Positions 1 to 8,571 of a stretch of 64,000 nucleotides of DNA are shown here, one piece after another. The position numbers and the translations under genes are program-made. Source of the stretch: CAYZTD01 sp964638155 (GTDB lineage: Archaea > Thermoplasmatota > E2 > DHVEG-1); assembly GCA_964638155.1 (NCBI GenBank), contig CAZWYI010000007.1, positions 10,243 to 74,242 on the forward strand, in the 5' to 3' direction. Numbering within the stretch: position 1 is the stretch's first letter; every line of letters starts with the position of its first letter. The notes below the pieces were generated by a model that was not told the DNA's origin, made no database searches, and saw only the letters and a program-made list of their open reading frames with translations.

Positions 1-858
1 GCTATCTTCTACTGCTCCAGCAAAATCATAAGTCGGCCATACTCTATATTTATCTCCTTGCAAAGGATGCTTTTTTTCAATGATTCTAAAAAGAGTAGGA
101 TCCCGCATAGCTGTATTATCGCAGGCCATATCACCTTTTAAACGTAGTATCGCATCATCAAGATCACCATTTATCATATCTCTGAATCTATCAAGGCTAC
201 TTGCGCATTCTATATTTCTGCATTTGCATTCCACACCCGTATATCTACATTCCTTTATTTTTTCTGATTTGCAATCACAAACATAGGCATTGCCGTCTTT
301 TATTAGTTTTTCAGCAAGCTTGTAATGTTTATCGATGTTATCTGAAGTGTGATATTCTTCATCCCATTCTATATTAAGCCATTTTAAATCTTTTTTTTGC
401 TCTTCATAAAATAAAGCTATGGCATTTTCAGGGTTTGTATCATCAAAACGAAGTATAAATTTTCCATTATATTTTTTTGCATATTCACTGTCAACAACTG
501 CTGCTTTTGCATGGCCTATATGTAAGTAACCATTTGGCTCAGGTGGAAAACGAGTAACTACTTTTCCTTTGGTAGCGTTTGGTAGATCTGAAAGACTGTA
601 ATCTCTCTCTCTTTTTTCTTTTTTTAATAATTCTGGGGCTATTTTTTCAAGCTCTTTTTTTTGTTCAGATATACTTTTCTTATTTACTTCAAAGATAATT
701 TTTTTTACAACAGGTATAATTTCCCTTGGGTTAATTCCCTCTTTTTTTAGTTCACCAATTACTTTACCAATAACTGCTTTAGAATTTGCTTTACCGTTGA
801 ATTGTATAGCATTTTGAAGAGCATATTTTTGGGCAGTCTCTTTTATTTTATCTATCAT
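1..858 (-). CDS. gltX: Glutamyl-tRNA synthetase, archaeal type (3' end outside window)
   Basis: Charges tRNA-Glu (and often tRNA-Gln in archaea) with glutamate in the cytoplasm. The frame is open from the ATG at complement 856-858 to the window edge: 286 codons of a protein normally about 550-570 residues, so the C-terminal half lies outside. The class I signature PPEPNGYLHIGH is at residues 105-116, after an archaeal-type N-terminal extension. A Cys-rich insert (CDCK, ECRYTGVECKC) follows near residues 205-230. It lies about 20 bases downstream of the prenyl synthase on the same strand, so it is probably the last gene of the isoprenoid operon. Identification is secure; only the length is unknown. 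Confidence 0.95.
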   Translation of the reverse strand, partial: MIDKIKETAQKYALQNAIQFNGKANSKAVIGKVIGELKKEGINPREIIPVVKKIIFEVNKKSISEQKKELEKIAPELLKKEKRERDYSLSDLPNATKGKVVTRFPPEPNGYLHIGHAKAAVVDSEYAKKYNGKFILRFDDTNPENAIALFYEEQKKDLKWLNIEWDEEYHTSDNIDKHYKLAEKLIKDGNAYVCDCKSEKIKECRYTGVECKCRNIECASSLDRFRDMINGDLDDAILRLKGDMACDNTAMRDPTLFRIIEKKHPLQGDKYRVWPTYDFAGAVEDS

Positions 859-880
859 TTTTATCAAACAAAAAAATGTT

Positions 881-1864
881 TTATTTTTTTCTTTCTATAG
901 CGTAATCTGCTAGATTCATAAGAATTTGTTTTGATTCAGAGTCTGGAAGGATTAGTATAGATTTTTTTGCATTATCTATATATTCTAACGCTTCTTTTTT
1001 AGCATATTCTATTGAACCAGTTTTTTCAAATATTTTATAGATTTTTCTTATATCTTCATCTGATGCATTTTTGTTTCCAAAAATTTTTAAAAGTTCTTTT
1101 TTATCAATTCCTTCAGCATTGTTAATACTATGCACTGCGATAAGTGTTTTTTTCCCGTTTCTTATATCATTTCCAATGTCTTTTCCTAAAGTTTCCTCAC
1201 TGCTACTTATATCAAGATAATCATCCCATATTTGAAAGCCTAGCCCTAAAAAAAGACCATATTGATTTAAGGCATTTGCTTTTTCTTTATCACCTTCTCC
1301 AAGTATTGCTCCTGCTTCTGCAGCATATTGAAAAAAAACAGCTGTTTTCTTACGTATCATTTCAATGTATTGATCCTCAGTTACATTATTTCTTTGTTCA
1401 TATTCTATATCTAGCTGCTGACCTTCGCATATCTCTCTAATACAGTCGATGAGACCATATTCAACATTTTTAAAAACTTCAGGACTGTTAGGTATTTTGT
1501 GCATTGATTCAAAAGCCTTTGTAAAAAGTAAATCACCTGCTATTATTGCAGTTGGTTCACCATATTTTGTATGTACAGATGGTTTTCCTCTTCTGAGTTT
1601 TGATTTATCCATAATGTCATCGTGGACTAGAGTAAAATTATGTATTAATTCTAAACCTATAGACAAGTAAACAACATTTAAGACATCTCCGCCTACTGCT
1701 TCACATGAAACCATAGAAATACATGGTCGAAGTCTTTTGCCACCAGCAAATGGTAGATGTCTTGCTGCATCATATAGTGTTTCTGGTCCACCGTTTTTTA
1801 GGTACTTTTCTAATTCTTTATTAAAAAAATCTGCTCTTTTTTTAATTTCATGTTTTATATCCAT
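881..1864 (-). CDS. idsA: Geranylgeranyl/farnesyl diphosphate synthase (polyprenyl synthetase)
   Basis: Condenses IPP with allylic diphosphates to give the C15-C25 prenyl chains of archaeal lipids. The first aspartate-rich motif is DDIMD with LRRGKPSVH just after it, and the second is DDYLD, as expected for a trans-prenyltransferase of about 327 residues. An earlier in-frame ATG at 1888 would add MDSYRRPT. I chose the ATG at 1864 because MDIKHEIKKRADFF is the usual family start, and it overlaps the end of fni by only 10 bases. The gene is third in an ipk-fni-idsA order, so substrate supply and use are made together. Product chain length cannot be told from the sequence alone. Confidence 0.93.
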   Translation of the reverse strand: MDIKHEIKKRADFFNKELEKYLKNGGPETLYDAARHLPFAGGKRLRPCISMVSCEAVGGDVLNVVYLSIGLELIHNFTLVHDDIMDKSKLRRGKPSVHTKYGEPTAIIAGDLLFTKAFESMHKIPNSPEVFKNVEYGLIDCIREICEGQQLDIEYEQRNNVTEDQYIEMIRKKTAVFFQYAAEAGAILGEGDKEKANALNQYGLFLGLGFQIWDDYLDISSSEETLGKDIGNDIRNGKKTLIAVHSINNAEGIDKKELLKIFGNKNASDEDIRKIYKIFEKTGSIEYAKKEALEYIDNAKKSILILPDSESKQILMNLADYAIERKK

Positions 1865-2910
1865 AGTTGGTCTCCTATAACTGTCCATTCTACATTTCTA
1901 AGTTCATTTATATTTTTTGATCCAGTTAAAAACATTGCAGCTCTTAATTCTTTTATTATAGCATCAATTTCAAATAATGTTTCTTTTTTTCCAATTATTG
2001 CAGGTTTTAATAGAGTATTTGCAATACCTGCTGCATCTGCACCAAGCATAATAGCCTTTGCAGCATCAAGCCCATTTCTAATACCACCAGTACCAATTAT
2101 TGGAATATTCCAATCTGTTGCATCACCTGATTCAATAATGGAAGTAGGTGTTGGAATACCCCAATTCCAAAAAGTGTTACCTCCTCGAGCATGAAGCGTA
2201 TCATCTTTTAATTTAGCTCTGTGGTGTTCTATTGCTGCAAAACTTGTTCCACCTAGTCCTCCTACATCAATTCCAGAAATTTTTGTTTTTACAAATTTTT
2301 CAGCTAATTCATAGGAGATACCTGCCCCTGATTCTTTTATAATGACAGGTTTGTCTAGTTTTTCTGCAAGTTTTTTAACTATTTTAAAAGCACCTTTTGC
2401 ATTTGAATCGCCTTCTGATTGTATAATTTCTTGTAAAAAATTAAGACACACTGCAAATACATCTGCATCAATCATATCTATCATTTCTAATGCATTTTGA
2501 TAAGATTTATCAAATCCCCATTCTACAATTTGAGAAACACCTATATTTGCAAAACGAAGTGGTATATCATAGTCTTTTACAACAGAATATGTTTTTTTAA
2601 GATCTTTTTTTTCAATCGCTGCCCTTTGCGACCCAATACCCATACCTATTTGATATTTTTCTGCGGCAATTGCTAGATTTTTGTTAATTTTTTCTGCTTT
2701 TTTATATCCGCCAGTCATACTAGCAATTATAATTGGTGCATCTAATTTTTTTTCAAATAAAGTCGTTGTATAGTCTATTTCGTCTTTATTTAACTCGGGA
2801 AGGGCATTGTGTACTATTTTTATATAATCCCAGTAATTTATATCTGAAGATATATCATTTTCTAGTGATATTTTTATATGTTCATCCTTTCTTGACTCTG
2901 TTTGATTCAT
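1855..2910 (-). CDS. fni: Isopentenyl-diphosphate delta-isomerase, type 2 (FMN-dependent)
   Basis: Interconverts IPP and DMAPP using reduced FMN. The 351-residue protein shows the family N-terminus SRKDEHIKI, then IIASMTGG and GMGIGSQRA for the FMN-binding barrel, the VIIKESGAGIS segment, GIDVGGLGGTSF, and the IGTGGIRNGLDAAKAIMLGAD phosphate-binding end. The start overlaps the end of the isopentenyl phosphate kinase gene by 4 bases (ATGA), which indicates translational coupling. Together the two enzymes perform the last steps of the archaeal mevalonate route. Length and motifs agree with the family and nothing looks missing. Confidence 0.96.
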   Translation of the reverse strand: MNQTESRKDEHIKISLENDISSDINYWDYIKIVHNALPELNKDEIDYTTTLFEKKLDAPIIIASMTGGYKKAEKINKNLAIAAEKYQIGMGIGSQRAAIEKKDLKKTYSVVKDYDIPLRFANIGVSQIVEWGFDKSYQNALEMIDMIDADVFAVCLNFLQEIIQSEGDSNAKGAFKIVKKLAEKLDKPVIIKESGAGISYELAEKFVKTKISGIDVGGLGGTSFAAIEHHRAKLKDDTLHARGGNTFWNWGIPTPTSIIESGDATDWNIPIIGTGGIRNGLDAAKAIMLGADAAGIANTLLKPAIIGKKETLFEIDAIIKELRAAMFLTGSKNINELRNVEWTVIGDQLWI

Positions 2911-3689
2911 TTTACTTCACCATAAATAATAGTTTTTTTACATTCCTCTCCACTCAAAGTTTTGTATAAACAATCTGGTTTATTACCATTTACTAAAACT
3001 GTGTCAATACCCTTTTCTGCAATTTTCTTAATAGTATTTATTTTACCAGTCATTCCTCCTGTAACATCTGAATGTTTGTCTAGAGAGGTTTTTAAATTAT
3101 CAAGGCCTTTTATATCTATTTCTCTTATAAATTCTGCTTTATCATCTTGTTTAGGATTAGATGAATATAATCCATCTTCATCAATTGCAAAAACTACCTT
3201 TTCCGGTTTAAAATATTTTGCAAGTTCATAAATTAAAAGATCACCTGAACATATAGAAAAACCAAGTTTTTTATCAAGCACTACATCGCCAAAAGTAACA
3301 GGTACAAAATCTTTTTCAAGATATTGTTTAAAAATTTTTAGATCTGTTTTTTCATAAAGATGGTTATCTAATCTTAATATCGCATGTGGCGGAATTGAAA
3401 CCCCTGGAATAAAATTCCTCTGAAGCGATCGTAAAACGTATGTATTTAAGGTTTGAACTTTTTCAAGTATTTCAGAAAAGCCTATTATTTGATCACTATT
3501 TGAAAAACCTTCATTTAAATTATATTTTTCCGCGAGTATGTGTCCAAAAGATCCTGCCCCATGGATAATAATAATTTCTTTATTTGCTTTCTTTAGTTGT
3601 TTTGAAATATTATCCATAGTTTTTGTTTTGAAAGTGTCTTCTTTTGTTTTATCAGTGATAACACTGCCACCGATTTTTATAGTAATCAT
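2907..3689 (-). CDS. ipk: Isopentenyl phosphate kinase
   Basis: Phosphorylates isopentenyl phosphate to IPP, the ATP-using last step of the alternative archaeal mevalonate pathway. It is an amino-acid-kinase-fold protein of 260 residues. The N-terminal glycine loop is KIGGSVITDK, followed by IIIHGAGSFGH, which carries the catalytic His typical of IPK. SGDLLIYELA and VTGGMTGK are also present. The gene is first in the operon; its start is 3689 and the promoter region at 3702-3725 contains a dyad. It is distinguished from UMP or glutamate kinases by the GAGSFGH motif and by its neighbours fni and the prenyl synthase. Confidence 0.95.
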   Translation of the reverse strand: MITIKIGGSVITDKTKEDTFKTKTMDNISKQLKKANKEIIIIHGAGSFGHILAEKYNLNEGFSNSDQIIGFSEILEKVQTLNTYVLRSLQRNFIPGVSIPPHAILRLDNHLYEKTDLKIFKQYLEKDFVPVTFGDVVLDKKLGFSICSGDLLIYELAKYFKPEKVVFAIDEDGLYSSNPKQDDKAEFIREIDIKGLDNLKTSLDKHSDVTGGMTGKINTIKKIAEKGIDTVLVNGNKPDCLYKTLSGEECKKTIIYGEVK

Positions 3690-3701
3690 TAGCTGGAGAA
3701 T

Positions 3702-3725
3702 AAAATACTATTTAAAAAGTATTTT
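3702..3725 (-). promoter_or_regulatory. Promoter of the isoprenoid operon with an operator-like dyad
   Basis: Perfect 8-bp inverted arms (AAAATACT at 3702-3709 and AGTATTTT at 3718-3725) flank an AT-only 8-base centre. On the minus strand the centre reads as a TATA-like box (TTTTAAAT) about 20-27 bases upstream of the ipk ATG at 3689. This implies a leaderless or very short-leader transcript. A protein bound to the dyad would cover the TATA box. The promoter role is inferred from spacing. Confidence 0.45.
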
Positions 3726-3747
3726 CGTAAAGTTATACTTTAAAAAA

Positions 3748-4545
3748 TCATTGGATTGAAAATATTTTAATATTAATCTTTGTTTTATTGGCTATGATCA
3801 TATCATTAAATTCCAGAGGAATAAAGCCAACGATAGTATATTGACCTGGTAATACCTGATATGGAAACAGTAATCTAATTAAGGTAAAAATTGAGCCTCT
3901 CTGATTCCATGAATGATTAATATATACTTTTTCTTTAGCTGGAACCTCTATTGTTGTAATTACGGGATTAAACCCTGTTGAATAAAATGGATAACCATAT
4001 ACTGTCATTTTGAAAGCATTTTCTATAATTAGATTATGAGTATTAGTGTTTGGAAACCACAATGTTATATTTTTATAGCCTCTATTAATAATCTCAAAAT
4101 AAATATTTATATCTTCTCCAAGGCTATAATTTTCTTTATCAGTTTTTAATGATATGGTTAGATTCCCATAAGGATTTGTCTCGTTTGAAATACTTATTAT
4201 ATCGATTGGGGGCCCCCACATTTCAATAGAATATAAATCAGTACGTAATACTGCTGTAAAGGTAACTCTTTTACCGATTTCTTTAAATTCTTCTGGTAAA
4301 TTGGTCGGATTGTATCTATTTATAAGATGATCATCGTAGTATTGGCCTACATCTGCAAGTATCCCATAAAACCCTCCTTCAAAATCATTGTAAACAATAG
4401 TTCCAGAATCCTCAAAGGATGACTGTGAAATTTCTAAATTTGTTTCACTAATTTCTTTTTTGGAAGTATTATTTTCTATTGCTTGAGAAGTAAATGTAAA
4501 CACCAAAAATATAATTAGGGATACAGCTAAAACTTTTTTATTCAT
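3748..4545 (-). CDS. Secreted protein with BsuPI-like domain
   Basis: An exported protein of 265 residues with a cleavable signal peptide (positively charged MNKK, then a hydrophobic stretch ending near TSQA). Residues about 50-115 form a small beta domain (GGFYGILAD ... LPEEFKEIGKRVTF ... MWGPPIDIISI) of a kind often paired with BsuPI. Residues about 125-260 resemble the intracellular proteinase inhibitor BsuPI fold: ISLKTDKENYSLGEDINIYFEIINR written in segments, then WFPNTNTHNL, and LPGQYTIVGFIPL at the end. The function is unknown; the BsuPI resemblance suggests binding to another protein but not inhibition as such. It is convergent with nothing and lies upstream of the isoprenoid operon on the same strand, with its own gap. 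Confidence 0.7.
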   Translation of the reverse strand: MNKKVLAVSLIIFLVFTFTSQAIENNTSKKEISETNLEISQSSFEDSGTIVYNDFEGGFYGILADVGQYYDDHLINRYNPTNLPEEFKEIGKRVTFTAVLRTDLYSIEMWGPPIDIISISNETNPYGNLTISLKTDKENYSLGEDINIYFEIINRGYKNITLWFPNTNTHNLIIENAFKMTVYGYPFYSTGFNPVITTIEVPAKEKVYINHSWNQRGSIFTLIRLLFPYQVLPGQYTIVGFIPLEFNDMIIANKTKINIKIFSIQ

Positions 4546-4645
4546 TTATACACCTTATTTAAGTTCTTTTATTATTAATATTATATAATTTTAATGGTAT
4601 ATAAATATTGGCTTTCATTGGCTATTAAACAAATTTACGGGAAAA

Positions 4646-4879
4646 TTATCGTTTTCGGGTCATCATAGTCTTATCTTTATTTGCCTCATGTATAAGCCAT
4701 AAAGCAATTGGCATACCATCAGTATGCATAACTGTTTTTGACATACGAGTTATCTCTTCTGTTGGATGTTTTTCACAGCATTCTTCGCAAACAAAAATGT
4801 TATCTTTAAATACAAGACCTGATGGATTATTACTTAAGGAAATTTTTTTATTACAAACTGAACAAGTTTTTTCTGGCAT
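4646..4879 (-). CDS. Small zinc-ribbon-like protein
   Basis: A 77-residue protein with two CxxC pairs (CSVC at residues 6-9 and CEEC near residues 31-34, followed by another Cys), likely one bound zinc. The C-terminal half (TRMSKTVMHTDGMPIALWLIHEANKDK) is probably helical and is not a known fold to me. The ATG at 4879 has only a weak upstream site. It lies alone, divergent from the phosphorylase gene. I do not recognise a function; proteins of this size with a treble-clef or ribbon often bind nucleic acid or partners, but nothing here shows that. Confidence 0.65.
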   Translation of the reverse strand: MPEKTCSVCNKKISLSNNPSGLVFKDNIFVCEECCEKHPTEEITRMSKTVMHTDGMPIALWLIHEANKDKTMMTRKR

Positions 4880-4965
4880 TTTTTAACTCCACAAACTAAA
4901 ATTCTATATGTTTTTGATATTTATAAAATCAACTGTATTTTCCCTGAAAAATGATTAAAATGAAA

Positions 4966-5008
4966 TATTTTATAAAACCTAAGAATATATCTTAGTGTGT
5001 GGAAGGAG
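4966..5008 (+). promoter_or_regulatory. TATA box and ribosome-binding site of the phosphorylase gene
   Basis: A TATA-like stretch (ATTTTATAAA, about 4967-4976) lies about 40 bases before the ATG at 5014. GGAAGGAG at 5001-5008 is a near-perfect Shine-Dalgarno site with a 5-base spacer to that ATG. The site argues for the start at 5014 over the upstream GTG at 4999, which would place the ribosome-binding site inside the gene. Confidence 0.6.
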
Positions 5009-5013
5009 AGCAG

Positions 5014-6726
5014 ATGGAGTCTACTGTTAATACAAACGATAAACAAGTTTTAGAAAAAGTAAAAGGTCTCGGCGGAAAACCCAAAATTGCTTATTTTTCC
5101 ATGGAAATTGGTATAGACGAACACATTCCTAGTTACAGTGGTGGCCTTGGAGTTTTAGCAGGAGACACAATTAAATCTTGTGCTGATCTAAATGTACCAA
5201 TCGTTGGTGTCACACTTGTTTCTGAGAATGGCTATTTTTATCAAAAAATAGATGAAAATGGTAACCAAGAAGAACAACCAATGGAATTCCCTGTCTCAAA
5301 GTTTCTGACTTTACTACCTAAAAGAACTTCTGTTAAAATAGAAGGTAGAGACGTAGAAATAAAGGTATGGCTATATCAAAGAAAGGGGATTAGTGGATAT
5401 ATTGTACCTGTTTTTTTCCTAGATACAAATGTAGAAGGAAACAGTGATTGGGATAGAGAACTAACAAAATATTTGTATGGTGGCGACAACAAATACCGTC
5501 TTGCTCAAGAGATAATTCTTGGTGTAGGCGGTGTTAAAATTTTAAAAACTCTAGGTTATGATACCATTGATAGGTTCCATATGAATGAGGGGCATGCTGC
5601 TTTTGGAACCCTTGAGTTATTTAATAGATATAACGATGTTGAAAAGGTTAGAAAACAATGTGTTTTTACTACTCATACTCCTGTAGCAGCAGGTCATGAT
5701 CAATTTGATGTCAACATGGCAAAAAGTATGCTCGGAAGTCTCTTACCTGATTTTATTTTAAATGATGTTACCTATGAAAATCGGTTAAATATGACTAGGC
5801 TTGCCTTATTTTTTAGCCATTATGTAAATGGTGTAGCAAAAAAACATGGGGAGGTTTCCCGTATTATGTTTCCAGGCTATTCAATAGATAGTATTACAAA
5901 CGGAGTTCATACACCTACTTGGGTATCAGAATCTTTTCAATTTTTATTTGATAAACATATGCCTGGCTGGAGATCTGATCCATATATACTACGCTCTGCT
6001 CAAAGCATGGATAAAAATGAAGTCTGGAATGCTCACCTGGGTGCAAAACGTGAATTAATTAATTTTGTAAATACTAGATATAATGTAGGCATGAATTATG
6101 ATGATTTTACTATTGGCTTTGCACGTAGACAAACAGCCTATAAAAGACCTGATCTTTTGATATCTGATCCTAATCATCTTATTGAAATTTCTAAAAAAGT
6201 AGGCCCTATTCAGATTATTTATTCTGGAAAAGCACATCCTAAAGATACATCTGGTAAAGATATAATAAAACATATTTACCAGGTTATGAAAAATATTGAA
6301 GGAAAGGTAAAGATCGTATTTATTCATAACTATGATATAACAATCGGTAAGTTGATGACCGCAGGAGTAGACCTATGGCTTAACACCCCGCGGAGGCCAA
6401 AAGAGGCATCAGGAACTAGCGGCATGAAAGCAGCACATAACGGTGTTCCACAATTTGGAACTCTTGACGGCTGGTGGCTTGAGGGTTGTATTGAAAACAT
6501 AACAGGTTGGTCGATAGGTCCAGAGAAAACAGAACAAGACGCTTCAGATGATGAGATAGACAAGTATGATTTGTATAATAAATTAGAAAATACTATTCTG
6601 CCTAAGTTTTACAACGATAGAGATAACTGGATTCGAACTATGCGTAGTTGTATTGCAATTAATGCATCTTTTTTTAATACAAATCGTATGATACAGCAAT
6701 ATGTGTTAAATGCTTATTTTATGTAG
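5014..6726 (+). CDS. glgP: Alpha-glucan (glycogen/maltodextrin) phosphorylase, short archaeal form
   Basis: Releases glucose 1-phosphate from alpha-1,4-glucans with phosphate and PLP. At 570 residues it is the short form, lacking the long N-terminal regulatory part of the roughly 800-residue muscle/bacterial type. Visible motifs are IPSYSGGLGVLAGD near the N-terminus, FHMNEGHAAF (glucan site), and RRPKEASGTSGMKAAHNG near residue 465, whose GMKAA lysine holds PLP. The start follows the GGAAGGAG site. The last 21 bases overlap the end of the debranching enzyme gene tail to tail. With the debranching enzyme, it would degrade stored glucan. Confidence 0.93.
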   Translation: MESTVNTNDKQVLEKVKGLGGKPKIAYFSMEIGIDEHIPSYSGGLGVLAGDTIKSCADLNVPIVGVTLVSENGYFYQKIDENGNQEEQPMEFPVSKFLTLLPKRTSVKIEGRDVEIKVWLYQRKGISGYIVPVFFLDTNVEGNSDWDRELTKYLYGGDNKYRLAQEIILGVGGVKILKTLGYDTIDRFHMNEGHAAFGTLELFNRYNDVEKVRKQCVFTTHTPVAAGHDQFDVNMAKSMLGSLLPDFILNDVTYENRLNMTRLALFFSHYVNGVAKKHGEVSRIMFPGYSIDSITNGVHTPTWVSESFQFLFDKHMPGWRSDPYILRSAQSMDKNEVWNAHLGAKRELINFVNTRYNVGMNYDDFTIGFARRQTAYKRPDLLISDPNHLIEISKKVGPIQIIYSGKAHPKDTSGKDIIKHIYQVMKNIEGKVKIVFIHNYDITIGKLMTAGVDLWLNTPRRPKEASGTSGMKAAHNGVPQFGTLDGWWLEGCIENITGWSIGPEKTEQDASDDEIDKYDLYNKLENTILPKFYNDRDNWIRTMRSCIAINASFFNTNRMIQQYVLNAYFM

Positions 6727-8571
6727 TAAAAAATTTTTTTCATAGTTTGGCTTGACATCTTCAATATCTTCAACAATTGTTCTTAATATCTCAGCTACAC
6801 TCCAAGCTTGAGTAATACATCCTCTAGGATCATACACTGGATCACCGTCAAATATTTCATTTATAGAACCATCCCATTTATCGCCAAAAACAAGAAACAT
6901 AGGTTTTATAAATTCAGTATATGCTTTAATCCGATAGCTTTCATTATTATCATGTATCTTTACATAGGATTTAACAAAAGGACCTAAAAGCCATGGCCAA
7001 ACAGTACCATTATGATAAGCTGAATCCTTATTGTAAGGCCCAATTAAATGTCCTTTATAGGAAGGATCTTTTGGATTGAGTGTTCTAATACCAAAAACCG
7101 TTAAAAGATTTTTTTGAATTTTTTCTACAATCTTTTTTTGAATGAAATTATCAATCATAGTAAAATCAAGAGAAACTAAAAAAATCATATTTGGTCTAAG
7201 AGAAATATCTTTTTTGTCTATAACATCATAAAGTTTATCATATTGATTATTAAAACTTTCTTTTACCTTTTTTGATAAATTATCATAAATATCTTTCTTA
7301 CCTAGTTTTTTAGAAAGAACACTCATTATTTTTAACGCATTATACCATAAAGCCTGGATTTCAACTGCTTTATTATTCCTTGGCGTTGAATGGTAATCAT
7401 CTATTTTTACATCCATCCATGTTAAACCAGGTTCATGACTGATTAAAAAATCTTTATCCATATGAATATCAAAATCAGTTCCATTTTTGTAAGAATCAAT
7501 TATTTCAACTAATGTCTTCCAGATTTTTTTAAGAAAAGTAGTATCATTTGTATATTTAAGATATTGATAAACACGATCTATGTACCATAAAGATGCATCA
7601 ACTGTATTATAGGATGCTTTTGAATCTCTATCGCTAAAAACATTTGGAACAAGACCATTTCTACAATATTTTGAAAAAGTAGTAAGAATATTTTTTGCAT
7701 CATTAAATCGACCGGTAACTAATGTCAAACCAGGTAAAGAAATAAGTGTATCTCTCCCCCAATCTCCAAACCAAGGGTAACCTGCGATAATAGATTTTCC
7801 GTTATTTTTTTTAACAATAAAATTATCTGATGAAACAATTAATCTAGCAAATTTTTTTGATAAATTAGAATTATTGATAATTTTTTGTTTTCTCTTTTTT
7901 TCTTCAAAATAAATTCTTTCTGGGTTAATATTAAAATCTTTTTCGGTTGTAAGTACTATATAGTAAGTACATGGTTTTTTAAAATGCTTATAGAAATATC
8001 CAATGTGAATAGCATTGTCTATCCATGAATCATTACGATTTCTATCCTTTTCATAGTATAATGTCTCCCAATATTTTCTATTACTATAAACAGAATTTTT
8101 AAAAATAATTTTTAAGGTTTTTTTGTTGTTATCAGGTTTTAAAAAAAGAGTGCTGTCTTTTGTTTCTTGGTTAAAAGATAGATAACGCTTACTATTTACA
8201 TCATAAAAATGCCTGGAATTAATAATTGGCATATGAATCAGGGTTACTGGCTCAGTGTTTTTTATCTCATATCTTAAAATAGTAGTATTCTTACCTTGCT
8301 GCATAAACACTGTTTTTTTGATATCTAAATTATCTTTTCTATATACAAAATTTGGAAAATAGTCAAAATTAAAACCTTTTCTAAAATTTTCAAGTGAAAT
8401 ATCCTTGTTATCTTGCTGTATTTTATCAATAACATTTGATACAAAAAGCCATCTCTCTGTAGGAGGGTTAAGGCTTGAAACTAACAGGCCATGAAACTTA
8501 CTTGTATTTGTATTTTTATGAGTTAGAGATGCATATCCACCTAGGCCATTTGTAACAATCCATTCTCTCAT
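6706..8571 (-). CDS. Glycogen debranching enzyme (amylo-alpha-1,6-glucosidase, GH133)
   Basis: Hydrolyses alpha-1,6 branch stubs of glycogen. The 621-residue protein has the short N-terminal beta domain (REWIVTNGLGGYASL, HGLLV) and a C-terminal alpha/alpha barrel. The barrel shows the family motifs GYPWFGDWGRDTLISLPGL, EPGLTWMDVK and DSAYHNGTVWPWLLGPF, which contribute the acidic catalytic residues. It starts at 8571 with a 4-base overlap with the glycosyltransferase gene upstream on the same strand, so it is translationally coupled to it. Archaeal members usually lack the 4-alpha-glucanotransferase half of the eukaryotic enzyme; the GH57 enzyme upstream could supply that activity. Confidence 0.93.
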   Translation of the reverse strand: MREWIVTNGLGGYASLTHKNTNTSKFHGLLVSSLNPPTERWLFVSNVIDKIQQDNKDISLENFRKGFNFDYFPNFVYRKDNLDIKKTVFMQQGKNTTILRYEIKNTEPVTLIHMPIINSRHFYDVNSKRYLSFNQETKDSTLFLKPDNNKKTLKIIFKNSVYSNRKYWETLYYEKDRNRNDSWIDNAIHIGYFYKHFKKPCTYYIVLTTEKDFNINPERIYFEEKKRKQKIINNSNLSKKFARLIVSSDNFIVKKNNGKSIIAGYPWFGDWGRDTLISLPGLTLVTGRFNDAKNILTTFSKYCRNGLVPNVFSDRDSKASYNTVDASLWYIDRVYQYLKYTNDTTFLKKIWKTLVEIIDSYKNGTDFDIHMDKDFLISHEPGLTWMDVKIDDYHSTPRNNKAVEIQALWYNALKIMSVLSKKLGKKDIYDNLSKKVKESFNNQYDKLYDVIDKKDISLRPNMIFLVSLDFTMIDNFIQKKIVEKIQKNLLTVFGIRTLNPKDPSYKGHLIGPYNKDSAYHNGTVWPWLLGPFVKSYVKIHDNNESYRIKAYTEFIKPMFLVFGDKWDGSINEIFDGDPVYDPRGCITQAWSVAEILRTIVEDIEDVKPNYEKNFLLHKISI

